A stretch of 10,269 nt of DNA from CAZNKU01 sp964573775 (GCA_964573775.1 CAZNKU010000049.1:1-10269), one strand, 5' to 3'. Shown: positions 1 through 6,618, numbered from the stretch's first letter. Numbers and translations are program-made. The notes: generated by a model from the sequence alone, not told the origin.

Positions 1-263
1 ATTTGTACTTTAAAAGAGACAGGGTTCAATTTAAGGAATGTAACCGTCAGCTTTTTGAGGCGGTCAAAAGTGATTCTGAGGTAAGAAAATTGTTTACTGA
101 AGAACAATTGGAAGATATTTTGAACGGAAAAAGACCCGAATGTTTCACTTGGCATCATTGCGAGGAAACAGGTAAGTTGCAATTGGTTAATCGAGATATT
201 CACATAAAAACAGGTCATACTGGAGGTAGAGATGTATGGGGTGGAGGTAGTAAATACAGATAA
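1..263 (+). CDS. C-terminal end of WHH-type HNH/Endo VII nuclease toxin (5' truncated by window)
   Basis: The visible 86 codons end in a short nuclease-like domain. The key residues are the adjacent Trp-His-His (about residues 50-52 counting from base 3) followed by H67 and the TGHTGG segment. This pattern matches the WHH branch of the HNH/Endonuclease VII superfamily, which occurs as the C-terminal toxin domain of bacterial polymorphic toxins and probably cleaves nucleic acid in a target cell. The frame is open to the left edge and no ribosome binding site is visible. The TTG at base 3 is therefore probably an internal codon, and the true protein probably extends upstream into a delivery or pre-toxin region. 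A SUKH immunity gene starts 11 bases after the stop, as expected for a toxin/immunity pair. Family assignment is by motif only; the rest of the protein, and so its secretion route, cannot be seen. Confidence 0.72.
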   Translation, partial: LYFKRDRVQFKECNRQLFEAVKSDSEVRKLFTEEQLEDILNGKRPECFTWHHCEETGKLQLVNRDIHIKTGHTGGRDVWGGGSKYR

Positions 264-274
264 GGAGTTTTTTT

Positions 275-706
275 ATGAATTGGAGTCATTTGAATATTTA
301 TAGACATCGTGAATTGAAATCTGAAAACATGATATTGGAATTTGAAGAAATGATGAAATATACTTTACCGGAAGACTTTAAAGATTTTGTCAGACATCAC
401 AACGGAGCAAGATTAATAAATGATGCTTTTGATGTTAATATTGAAGCAATAGGCACAACTGATTTTAGTCCTTTATCATTTAATAAAGGCGATCCGGAGA
501 ATATATGGAATTTTTGCGAATGGTACAATGAAGACGAACAGGATTTTGTTGGTAAATATCTGGAGTTTGGTATGACGTCAGCTGGAGACCACATATGCTT
601 TGATATGACCAATAATCATATTGTTCTTATTGATCATGAAACTTTAGAAATTGCCGAAGTTGCAGATACTTTTACGGAATTCAGTCATATGCTATATGAA
701 GATTAA
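275..706 (+). CDS. SUKH (SMI1/KNR4) family immunity protein
   Basis: This is a 143-aa cytoplasmic protein with no signal peptide or membrane segment. The N-terminal half carries the SUKH signature LPEDFKDFVRHHNGARL (about residues 31-47). The C-terminal half has the alternating hydrophobic strands of the fold: FGMTSAGDHICFDMT, then HIVLIDHET, then a closing helix near residues 131-140. SUKH proteins are the commonest immunity partners of polymorphic toxins, especially nucleases, and act by binding the cognate toxin. The upstream WHH nuclease is the obvious partner. An AGGAG at 263-267, overlapping the toxin stop codon, sits 7 bases before the ATG, so the two genes are probably co-transcribed and translationally coupled. 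A rho-independent terminator follows at 772-811. The length is normal for the family. The assignment to this particular toxin is inferred from adjacency. Confidence 0.85.
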   Translation: MNWSHLNIYRHRELKSENMILEFEEMMKYTLPEDFKDFVRHHNGARLINDAFDVNIEAIGTTDFSPLSFNKGDPENIWNFCEWYNEDEQDFVGKYLEFGMTSAGDHICFDMTNNHIVLIDHETLEIAEVADTFTEFSHMLYED

Positions 707-771
707 TTGAAAAACACAAGCAAACACAAGAGGACAGTTCTGTTGTATTGTAAATAATGGTAATTAGTAAG

Positions 772-811
772 ATATACCTTACATCGAGAATGGTGTAAGG
801 TATATTTTTTT
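772..811 (+). terminator. Rho-independent terminator after the WHH toxin/SUKH pair
   Basis: A perfect 12-bp inverted repeat (ATATACCTTACA at 772-783 and its complement at 794-805) encloses a 10-base loop. It is followed directly by a seven-T run (805-811). It ends the first toxin/immunity transcription unit. Confidence 0.85.
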
Positions 812-841
812 GAGCCGGGCAACACAGAAAACAGACAAAAT

Positions 842-1088
842 AAATTGAAAATTGAGAATGGATAGAGGATGTAGGGACAGATGCCCACAGCTGTCCGTAA
901 CCGGGTCGATGAAGGGCATCGACCCCTACAAGGCATTTCTTTTAAAATAAGAAACATGTGTAGGATACGATGCCTACATCGTACCGTGTAATATACAATA
1001 TGCGGGCTGATGTGGGCATCAGCCCCTACAATTCAGAGAAACTCGCGGAGTTTCTACCACAATTATTAATTATTCATTATTAATTAAA
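842..1088. repeat. Composite hairpin array with heptad-repeat borders
   Basis: This element fills most of the 393-base gap between 707 and 1099, where no gene is supported. It holds five successive palindromes. Their arms are ggacag (875-880/891-896), gggtcgatg (903-911/917-925), tacgatg (966-972/977-983), gggctgatg (1004-1012/1017-1025) and agaaactc (1037-1044/1048-1055). Several units share a GATGCCCACA or GGGCATC core and end in CCCCTACA. The borders are AT-rich with a 7-base period: AATTGAA, AATTGAG, AATGGAT on the left, and on the right, read as the complement, AATTAAT, AATGAAT, AATTAAT, AATTGTG-G. The layout is heptamers, hairpins, complementary heptamers, the same plan as the 118-bp elements later in the window but with different words. 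It is probably a non-autonomous mobile or REP-like element. No transposase is present. Confidence 0.7.
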
Positions 1089-1099
1089 AAAAGCCTCTT

Positions 1100-1588
1100 A
1101 TGAAGCAAAGGGTGGAAAGCTTTACACTGCCTGAATACAGAAAGCATCTTGAAAAGCACAAGGTTGATACAAAAATAAAGGACTTTTACCTGAAATATGA
1201 AAACTGCTTAAAACAGCCTGATTCGTTGACAGGGAATGGTGAGAGTGGTATAATGAATATGGATAATAAAAGTGTTAGGGAATGGTATGTGAACAATGTT
1301 TCTAATATACTTAATCAAATAGATAAAACAGGCACTTTAAAAGAACAGGCTGTACAAGCTTTTAATTTAAGGAATATTTATAAGCGAGAGGCTAGACTGT
1401 TGATGACCGATCGTAAAACTGCAGAATTATTAGAAAAAAAGAGACCTGTACTGACATTTGATGAATTATTGAAAAGTAAAATGATTCGAAAGCATATGAC
1501 GGAAGAAGAAGCACTTTGGGACATTTTAAACACTGCATCAAAAACTAATGCAGATGTTAATAAGGAATTTGGATTGGGAGGAGATTAA
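1100..1588 (+). CDS. Putative orphan toxin C-terminal domain, unrecognised family
   Basis: I do not recognise this 162-aa protein with certainty. It is predicted to be almost wholly helical and strongly charged, with no signal peptide or membrane segment. From about residue 55 it reads like the tail domain of a polymorphic or LXG-type toxin: a REWY motif, a QAFNLRN segment, an R-rich helix (YKREARLLMTDRK), and a terminal KTNADVNKEFGL motif. I recall similar tails in Firmicutes toxins but cannot name the family. The ATG at 1100 has no ribosome binding site and sits just after a repeat array, so the gene may be a promoterless fragment displaced from a larger toxin. A consensus promoter lies inside it at 1226-1254. 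The next gene starts 2 bases after its stop and would be the immunity partner. The toxin role is inferred from context and could be wrong. Confidence 0.5.
   Translation: MKQRVESFTLPEYRKHLEKHKVDTKIKDFYLKYENCLKQPDSLTGNGESGIMNMDNKSVREWYVNNVSNILNQIDKTGTLKEQAVQAFNLRNIYKREARLLMTDRKTAELLEKKRPVLTFDELLKSKMIRKHMTEEEALWDILNTASKTNADVNKEFGLGGD
1226..1254 (+). promoter_or_regulatory. Consensus extended -10 sigma-A promoter inside the putative toxin gene
   Basis: TTGACA (1226-1231), a 17-base spacer, and TATAAT (1249-1254) preceded by TG at 1246-1247 give a perfect -35, perfect -10, ideal spacing and an extended -10. Transcription would begin near 1261 and read through the rest of the toxin frame into the small gene at 1591. 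The match is unlikely to be chance. It could supply the presumed immunity protein independently of the toxin. Confidence 0.65.
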
Positions 1589-1590
1589 GT

Positions 1591-1848
1591 ATGTTTGAAT
1601 ACGATGTTTATGGTGAGAATGATTCACTGATATTTAATAAAATTTGTAATATAATTGAAAATGAATATCCCAAAACAGTAAGGCAAAAATTGTTAGTCGA
1701 TGTAGATGGCTCTATGATACAAACATATACATTAAATGGATATGATATTGATGTATATGATGATTATGATATCGGTGCAATTTATATGAAATCAGAAGTT
1801 GATTTGAGAGATTTGTTCGAGAAAATCATATATGAATTAAAAATATAA
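1591..1848 (+). CDS. Small acidic protein, putative immunity partner
   Basis: This is an 85-aa, markedly acidic protein with a run of Asp/Tyr residues at about 51-60 (YDIDVYDDYD). It has predicted alternating strands, a helix at each end, and no membrane segment. I do not recognise a family. A strong GGGAGGAG ribosome binding site (1577-1584) lies in the last codons of the upstream gene, and only 2 bases separate that stop from this ATG, so translation is probably coupled. Small, acidic, tightly coupled proteins downstream of toxin-like tails are typically immunity proteins, and the arrangement repeats that of the WHH/SUKH pair earlier in the window. A terminator follows at 1892-1920. It may also be transcribed from the promoter inside the upstream gene. 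The function is inferred from position and composition only. Confidence 0.6.
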   Translation: MFEYDVYGENDSLIFNKICNIIENEYPKTVRQKLLVDVDGSMIQTYTLNGYDIDVYDDYDIGAIYMKSEVDLRDLFEKIIYELKI

Positions 1849-1891
1849 TGGTACGTTTCTGTTGTGTCATAATTTAATAGGTATTGAAGAG

Positions 1892-1920
1892 TACACCTCA
1901 CAATTGTGGGGTGTATTTTT
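1892..1920 (+). terminator. Rho-independent terminator after the second toxin/immunity-like pair
   Basis: The arms tacacctcac (1892-1901) and gtggggtgta (1906-1915) pair with one G-T wobble around an AATT loop. T1916-1920 follows. Confidence 0.8.
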
Positions 1921-1984
1921 AGTTAATAGTGAGTAGTGAATAGTGAATAGTTATGGAGGGAACGCTTTTGCGTTCCTTTTTTTT
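1921..1984 (+). repeat. Half heptad-border element carrying a terminator hairpin
   Basis: The left part is a 7-base-period run: AGTTAAT, AGTGAGT, AGTGAAT, AGTGAAT, AGTTATG-G. It leads into a hairpin GGAACGC-TTTT-GCGTTCC (1959-1976) and an eight-T run (1977-1984), which makes a good intrinsic terminator. The same border and hairpin recur at 4384-4433. The expected complementary right border is absent; a 118-bp-family copy starts immediately at 1987 instead. Confidence 0.7.
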
Positions 1985-1986
1985 AA

Positions 1987-2089
1987 ATGCAGAGTGAAGA
2001 ATTAAGAATGCAGAATTATGGTTAGCAAGCCCTGCTTGCTTTTGCATTTAAAAAACATAGTATTTTTATCATAACTTTACGCTCTGCAT
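1987..2089. repeat. Heptad-bordered hairpin element, copy A (degenerate)
   Basis: The left border is ATGCA then the heptamers GAGTGAA, GAATTAA, GAATGCA, GAATTAT and GG. The first core hairpin is AGCAAGC/GCTTGCT-like. The second core region has decayed and the right border keeps only about two heptamers before the closing TGCAT. At about 103 bp it is the shortest and most eroded copy. It is flanked by TTAA-like sequence on both sides. Confidence 0.7.
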
Positions 2090-2114
2090 TAATAAAGCCT
2101 TTGTTTTTATACAA

Positions 2115-2143
2115 TTGACTTTTTTGTCAAATAGTGGTAAAAT
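2115..2143 (+). promoter_or_regulatory. Sigma-A promoter for the TPR/RCC1 membrane protein gene
   Basis: TTGACT (2115-2120), a 17-base spacer and TAAAAT (2138-2143) place the transcription start near 2150. That is downstream of the ATG at 2134 and upstream of the ATG at 2179, so it fixes the start codon of the gene. A perfect inverted repeat TTGAC-TTTTTT-GTCAA (2115-2130) overlaps the -35 and could be an operator, though this is speculative. Confidence 0.7.
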
Positions 2144-2178
2144 TAAATATCATAATTTGTCAAAAGGAGTATGAATTT

Positions 2179-4383
2179 ATGATTGAGTATATCAGTAATC
2201 AGAATTCGGATATTGAGCCTATACTTAAACGTGCTTCGTTATTTTTGGAGGACGGCGATTTTGCAAAGGCTAATGAATACTGCGAAAGGGTGCTGGATGC
2301 GGACCCTGAAAATGCAGTTGCTTATTTAGGAAAGCTATTGGTTGATTTGAAAGTTAAAAAATCAAAGGATTTGTTGCTTGAGAAAAATCCATTTGAAAGC
2401 AATATTAATTATGAGAAAATTATCCGTTTCGGTGATGAAAAAATTGTATCTGCCATAAAGGAATACAATATGAGTGTTACATATCAAAGACTTGAAAGAC
2501 TTATGAATATGGCTGAAACAGAGGAGCAGTTTTCTTTTGTTGCTCAGGAATTTGAAAAAATTTCAGGCTACAAGGATGCCTCTGACCTCGCTAAAGAATG
2601 CACCGAAAAAATTGAGTGGGTTCGTAAGGAAAATCTATACAAGGCGGCTATACAGCTTGCAGTTGCCAATACTGTGACGGGATATCAGAATGCCGCAAAA
2701 CAGCTTAAGCAGGTTGGCGACCACAGGGATGCTATTGAGCTTTCTTACAAGTTTATTGAAAAGGCAGAAGCTATGAAAAAAGATGAAATTTATGATTCTG
2801 CCATAAGACTTATTTCACTAAAAACCATTGCAGGATATGAAAATGCAATAAAACAGCTTGAACAAATTGCCGACTACAAGGATGCCGCTGTGCTTATGGA
2901 AAAGTGCCACGGTCAGATTGAGTTTATGAAAAAGGATGAGTTTTACAGCTCCGGTATGCGCTTTATGAGTATGAACACCGTAGAGGGCTGTGAAAACGCA
3001 ATAAGACAGTTTCAGCTTATTCCCGGTCACCGTGACTCTAATGAAAAAATTGTTGTTTGTCAGCAAATGATTGAAGATATTAAGGTTAATGCAGTTAAGG
3101 CTGAAGAAAAAAAGACTGCAGGTAAAAAGAAGCTTAAAAAGATTTTAATTATTTCCGGTATTTTGGCTGTGGTTATTGCTGTTGCAATTTTTGTTATTAT
3201 TAAATTTGTTGTTCCTGAAGTTAGGTACAGCAATGCGTTGAATCTTTACAAAAATGGCAAATATACCGAAAGTATAAAAGCTTTTAAAAAACTTGACGAT
3301 TACAAGGATTCTGAAGACAAGGTTTTGGAAGTAACCTATGCCCATGCAGAAAACCTTTTTGAAAACAAAAAGTTTGAAGATAGTATTGACGTTTTTGAAG
3401 AGCTTGGTGATTACAAGGATTCTAAAGACCGTATTATTGAAGTGAATTATGGCTTTGCGGAATTTCTTTTTGAAGAAGGTGAATATACCAGAAGTCTTGG
3501 TATTTTTACAGATTATTCTGACTATAAGGACAGTAAAAAATATCTTACAAACTACAGCCGTTCATCTACTATTTCGGCAGGTTACGGTCACACCGTCGTT
3601 CTTAAAGATTCAAAGATTTTAACCGCCATTGGTTATAACGAGGACAATGAATGTGAGGTTTACGGCTGGTCTGATCTTGCCGGTGTTGGTGCAGGTGTAT
3701 GGAGCACTATCGGTATAAAAAATGACGGCAGTGTCAGCATTGTAGGTTGGGATTCATATAATCAGTGCGATGCTTCCGGGTGGTCAGACATTGTACAGGC
3801 ATCGGGCGGTTTTGGATTTAATGTAGGTCTTAAGAGTAACGGTACTGTTGTGGCTGTTGGTGACAACGGCTACGGTCAGTGCGATGTATGGGAATGGAAT
3901 GATATTACCTTTATTTCGACTAGCCAAAACCACACTGTTGGTGTGAAAAAAGACGGTACTGTTGTTGCAACAGGCAACAATGATTATGGTCAGTGTAATG
4001 TTTACGGTTGGAATGATATTGTTGCGGTTGCTGCAGGATATGACCATACAATCGGTTTAAAGGCTGATGGTACTGTTGTTTATGCCGGCGATACTTCTGA
4101 CGGCAGATATTCCGTGAACGATTGGGAAGATATTGTTATGATTTCCTCGGGGGGTAACTTTACTGTAGGCTTAAAGTCTGACGGTACTGTTGTGGCTGTC
4201 GGAAATAATACCGATTCTCAGTGCAATGTAAGCAGTTGGAGTGACATTGTAGCAATAGCATGCGGAAATTATCACACAGTTGGACTTAAGGCAGACGGCA
4301 GTCTGGTCGCTACAGGTTGGAATGATTATGGTCAGTGTGATGTGTGGTCGATTGAAAATGTTATGATGCCTAAAATTAAATAA
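2179..4383 (+). CDS. Membrane protein: TPR-like repeats, one TM helix, RCC1-type seven-repeat propeller
   Basis: This is a 734-aa protein. I start it at 2179 because AAAGGAG (2163-2169) sits 9 bases upstream and the promoter would start the RNA after the in-frame ATG at 2134. Residues ~14-54 form a TPR-like helical pair. Residues ~125-305 hold several helical repeats, each containing Y-K-D-A, H-R-D-A or H-R-D-S. A Lys-rich stretch precedes a single transmembrane helix at ~321-344, so the N-terminus is cytoplasmic and the C-terminus outside. Residues ~349-457 hold three more repeats with Y-K-D-S. Residues ~460-730 hold seven repeats of ~38 aa with the pattern HTVGLK-DGTVVA-GN-YGQC-V--W-DIVAV, which is RCC1-like and should form a seven-bladed beta-propeller. 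It probably senses or binds a partner at the cell surface, with cytoplasmic TPRs as a docking platform. The exact role is unknown. It has its own promoter and terminator and looks like a host or accessory gene, not a phage one. Confidence 0.8.
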   Translation: MIEYISNQNSDIEPILKRASLFLEDGDFAKANEYCERVLDADPENAVAYLGKLLVDLKVKKSKDLLLEKNPFESNINYEKIIRFGDEKIVSAIKEYNMSVTYQRLERLMNMAETEEQFSFVAQEFEKISGYKDASDLAKECTEKIEWVRKENLYKAAIQLAVANTVTGYQNAAKQLKQVGDHRDAIELSYKFIEKAEAMKKDEIYDSAIRLISLKTIAGYENAIKQLEQIADYKDAAVLMEKCHGQIEFMKKDEFYSSGMRFMSMNTVEGCENAIRQFQLIPGHRDSNEKIVVCQQMIEDIKVNAVKAEEKKTAGKKKLKKILIISGILAVVIAVAIFVIIKFVVPEVRYSNALNLYKNGKYTESIKAFKKLDDYKDSEDKVLEVTYAHAENLFENKKFEDSIDVFEELGDYKDSKDRIIEVNYGFAEFLFEEGEYTRSLGIFTDYSDYKDSKKYLTNYSRSSTISAGYGHTVVLKDSKILTAIGYNEDNECEVYGWSDLAGVGAGVWSTIGIKNDGSVSIVGWDSYNQCDASGWSDIVQASGGFGFNVGLKSNGTVVAVGDNGYGQCDVWEWNDITFISTSQNHTVGVKKDGTVVATGNNDYGQCNVYGWNDIVAVAAGYDHTIGLKADGTVVYAGDTSDGRYSVNDWEDIVMISSGGNFTVGLKSDGTVVAVGNNTDSQCNVSSWSDIVAIACGNYHTVGLKADGSLVATGWNDYGQCDVWSIENVMMPKIK

Positions 4384-4475
4384 TAGTTAATAGTTACGGA
4401 AGGAACGCTTTGGCGTTCCTTTTTTTTTTTTTTCGGCAGGAGCAAGCCCCTGCCCTACCATAACTATCAACTAAA
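4384..4475. repeat. Heptad-bordered element with terminator hairpin, second type
   Basis: The element starts at the stop codon of the upstream gene. Left border heptamers are ATAGTTA, ATAGTTA and CGG; the right border, read as the complement, is AGTTGAT, AGTTATG-G. The borders thus form an inverted repeat of about 15 bases. Inside are two hairpins: GGAACGC/GCGTTCC (4402-4419) and ggcagg/cctgcc (within 4435-4454). The first hairpin and border match the half element at 1921-1984. Confidence 0.7.
4401..4433 (+). terminator. Rho-independent terminator of the TPR/RCC1 gene
   Basis: The stem AGGAACGC/GCGTTCCT has a TTTG loop and is followed by a T run reaching 4433. It separates the membrane-protein gene from the phage module. 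Confidence 0.85.
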
Positions 4476-4547
4476 AAGTGACCATTAAAAGCCACTATAC
4501 CTTATGTGTATAATTACCTCAGAAGCAAACAAAAAGGAGGAAACAGT

Positions 4548-4757
4548 ATGGCAAGTATTTTAATGGGAGCAGTTACTGCCCTGATAATTTTAATTGTGGG
4601 GGCAGGGTGTTTTATTGCAGGTTTAAAGGCAATAGATACCAAGATGGCGGAGGCGGAGCCAAAGCCACGCACTGTATCTGAGCCTACGGAGGAGCAACGC
4701 AAAATTGCGGAGGGGCTGGCTAATATGCTGAATTACAGTAACAGACATCAGAATTAA
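4548..4757 (+). CDS. Small single-TM protein upstream of the phage portal gene
   Basis: This is a 69-aa protein starting at the ATG at 4548, chosen because AAGGAGG (4534-4540) lies 7 bases upstream. An in-frame upstream ATG at 4506 has no such site. Residues ~3-25 form one hydrophobic helix rich in Ala, Ile and Gly. An acidic, Pro-containing linker follows (AEAEPKPRTVSEPTEEQ), then a short amphipathic tail ending in NMLNYSNRHQN. I do not recognise a family. It has the size and layout of small phage membrane proteins, but a single TM segment without other marks does not justify calling it a holin. It is the first gene after the terminator at 4401-4433, followed by repeat copy B and the portal gene, so it is probably co-transcribed with the head genes. 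No convincing promoter is visible for the module; a lone TATAAT at 4509-4514 lacks a -35. Confidence 0.7.
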   Translation: MASILMGAVTALIILIVGAGCFIAGLKAIDTKMAEAEPKPRTVSEPTEEQRKIAEGLANMLNYSNRHQN

Positions 4758-4874
4758 TGCAGAGTTTAGAATTCAGAGTGCAGAGTTGTGGTAAAAATGC
4801 AACGCATTTTTCTGATTCAAAAGCAAGCAGAGCTTGCTTACAATAATTATGCATTCATCATTCTGCATTCTTAA
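4757..4874. repeat. Heptad-bordered hairpin element, copy B (core inverted)
   Basis: This 118-bp copy begins inside the TAA stop codon of the small membrane protein (TTAATGCAG). The left border is ATGCA plus GAGTTTA, GAATTCA, GAGTGCA, GAGTTGT and GG. The core hairpins appear in the opposite order to copies A, C, D and E: AAAATGC/GCATTTT first, then AAGCAAGC/GCTTGCTT. The whole copy therefore reads as the reverse complement of the others. TTAA is present at both ends. Confidence 0.8.
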
Positions 4875-4895
4875 TTTTAAAAGGGAGGTTTTACA

Positions 4896-6614
4896 TTGAA
4901 TAACATTGACGAAACACTGGCGTGGCAAAGGTACAAAGCCTGTGCCGACTACAAAAACGCCAACAACTATTACAGCACGGTAGATGAAAACTACCGTTAC
5001 TATCAGGGTGACCAATGGGGTAACACGGTATCTAATGGTTTACCAATGCCTGTTTTTAACGTTATAAAGCCTGTTATACGTTACAAAATTTCCGTTATTA
5101 TGCAAAATGATACTTCGGTGCTTTTTACTTCGGAAAACACAAGGGACCCTGAATTTGAAACTTTACAGAAAATTTCCGATGTACTTACAAATTATTCAAA
5201 GGTGCTGTGGGAAAAGAACAAAATGGACTATTTAAACGAATGTATGCTTACGGATGCGGCAATTACGGGTAACGGCTTTATGTTCCACTACTTTGATTGC
5301 AATAAGGATGAAATAAAGTCTGAGCTTATTGACGGTAACAACATTTACCCCGCAAATCCTAATGTGGCTGATATTCAAAGTCAGGAATACATTATTGTAG
5401 CATTCAGGCGTACATTGGGAGCATTAAAGAGGGAGGCTCGGCGCGCCAGAGCCACAGGAGCGAACAGTTTAACTGATCAGGACATTGAAAGCATTATGCC
5501 TGACACGGAAACTATCTATCAGGCAGGTGATGCCGCCAAGATGGAAATGCGTGATGATGAAAAGGTTACCTTACTTTTAATGCTTTGGAGAGATGATAAA
5601 ACAGGCACAATTCACTTCACAAAGTCCACAAGGGATTTTGTAATTGTGGAAGATACTGATTTGGAGCTTAAGCGATACCCCATTGCAATGATGACCTGGG
5701 AGCCTGCAAAAAACTTTTTCTTTGGTATTCCAGATGCAAAGTCATTGATACCTAATCAGGACTACATAAATACCATTGCTGCTATGATTATGGCAAGCAC
5801 CACTTTTGCATCATTTCCAAAAATGATATACAACGCAGACCTTATAGATAACCCATCCACGGAAACTGGTGTAGCTATTGGCGTGACGGGAGGTTACAAC
5901 GTAAGGGATGCTGTTTGTTATATTACTCCTCAGGGTGTTGGCAACGATGCCTTTAATATGTTTGAACGTACCATAACCTTAACTAAAGAGCTTATGGGCG
6001 CAAACGACGGTGCATTGGGTAACATTAACCCTGAAAACGCATCGGGTAAGGCTATACTTGCTGTTATGGAGCAGACTGCCGTACCTCTGGACAGTATTAA
6101 GCGAAGGTTTTACAACTACATTGAAGACAATGCTTTAATCTTTGCGGATATGTGGAGAGCTTACCACAGCGAAGTTGAAAAGATTGTATCCGTATCGGAC
6201 GGAATTTCCGAGACTGTTGAAACCTTTGCCATAAGTCCCGAGGCGTGGAACAGACTTATGCTTAACGTTAAGGTGGAGGTTGGTCCGTCTTCAAGATGGA
6301 ACGAGCTTGTTATGACACAGATTTTAGATAATCTGCTTCAAAAACAGCTTATTGACCTTGAATTTTATGTTAGTGCAATGCCATCATCCAGCGGTTTTCC
6401 TAAAGCGCAGATGACTAAGTACATTGCAGACCTTAAAAAAAGACAGCAACAAATCACTCCTCAAGGTCCAACACCCAAGGAGGAAGTTACAGTCGGGAAA
6501 AATATTCCCGATGTGGACAGTATTTTAAACTCTATGTCTGATGAGGAAATAATGATGGCTGTGGAAAATCCGCAGTATTTAGAGCAAGTGATTGCCGAGA
6601 GGATGGGAGTTTAA
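4896..6614 (+). CDS. Phage portal protein (P22-like type)
   Basis: This 572-aa protein starts at a TTG codon; GGGAGG (4883-4888) lies 7 bases upstream and no ATG is better placed. The portal is the dodecameric ring at the capsid vertex through which DNA enters and leaves. Supporting features are the N-terminal YRYYQGDQW motif (residues 33-41), the following LPMPVFNVIKPVIRYKISVI segment (~49-68) characteristic of portals, a central NFFFGIPDAKSLIPNQDYIN region (~273 on), and a long helical C-terminal half (the portal stem and wing) ending in a Gln/Pro-rich linker and an acidic tail. The length is in the range for P22-type portals. The downstream order of scaffold, capsid and connector confirms the role. 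No terminase gene precedes it in this window. Repeat elements flank both ends. The frame is intact. Confidence 0.85.
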   Translation: MNNIDETLAWQRYKACADYKNANNYYSTVDENYRYYQGDQWGNTVSNGLPMPVFNVIKPVIRYKISVIMQNDTSVLFTSENTRDPEFETLQKISDVLTNYSKVLWEKNKMDYLNECMLTDAAITGNGFMFHYFDCNKDEIKSELIDGNNIYPANPNVADIQSQEYIIVAFRRTLGALKREARRARATGANSLTDQDIESIMPDTETIYQAGDAAKMEMRDDEKVTLLLMLWRDDKTGTIHFTKSTRDFVIVEDTDLELKRYPIAMMTWEPAKNFFFGIPDAKSLIPNQDYINTIAAMIMASTTFASFPKMIYNADLIDNPSTETGVAIGVTGGYNVRDAVCYITPQGVGNDAFNMFERTITLTKELMGANDGALGNINPENASGKAILAVMEQTAVPLDSIKRRFYNYIEDNALIFADMWRAYHSEVEKIVSVSDGISETVETFAISPEAWNRLMLNVKVEVGPSSRWNELVMTQILDNLLQKQLIDLEFYVSAMPSSSGFPKAQMTKYIADLKKRQQQITPQGPTPKEEVTVGKNIPDVDSILNSMSDEEIMMAVENPQYLEQVIAERMGV

Positions 6615-6618
6615 ATTA

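Noticed and set aside
703..957. An 84-codon - strand open frame
   Set aside because: It reads across the terminator at 772-811 and the hairpin array, with no plausible ribosome binding site or domain.
842..1088. CRISPR array
   Set aside because: The palindromes are not identical direct repeats and there are no regular unique spacers. The units are hairpins with differing arms.
2134..2178. The upstream ATG as start of the TPR/RCC1 protein
   Set aside because: It lies inside the promoter spacer, ahead of the expected transcription start, and lacks a ribosome binding site, unlike the ATG at 2179.
4506..4547. The upstream ATG as start of the small membrane protein, and TATAAT at 4509-4514 as its promoter
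   Set aside because: The extra codons would translate the ribosome binding site itself. The TATAAT has no -35 at proper spacing (TAAAAG there), so a promoter call is not supported.
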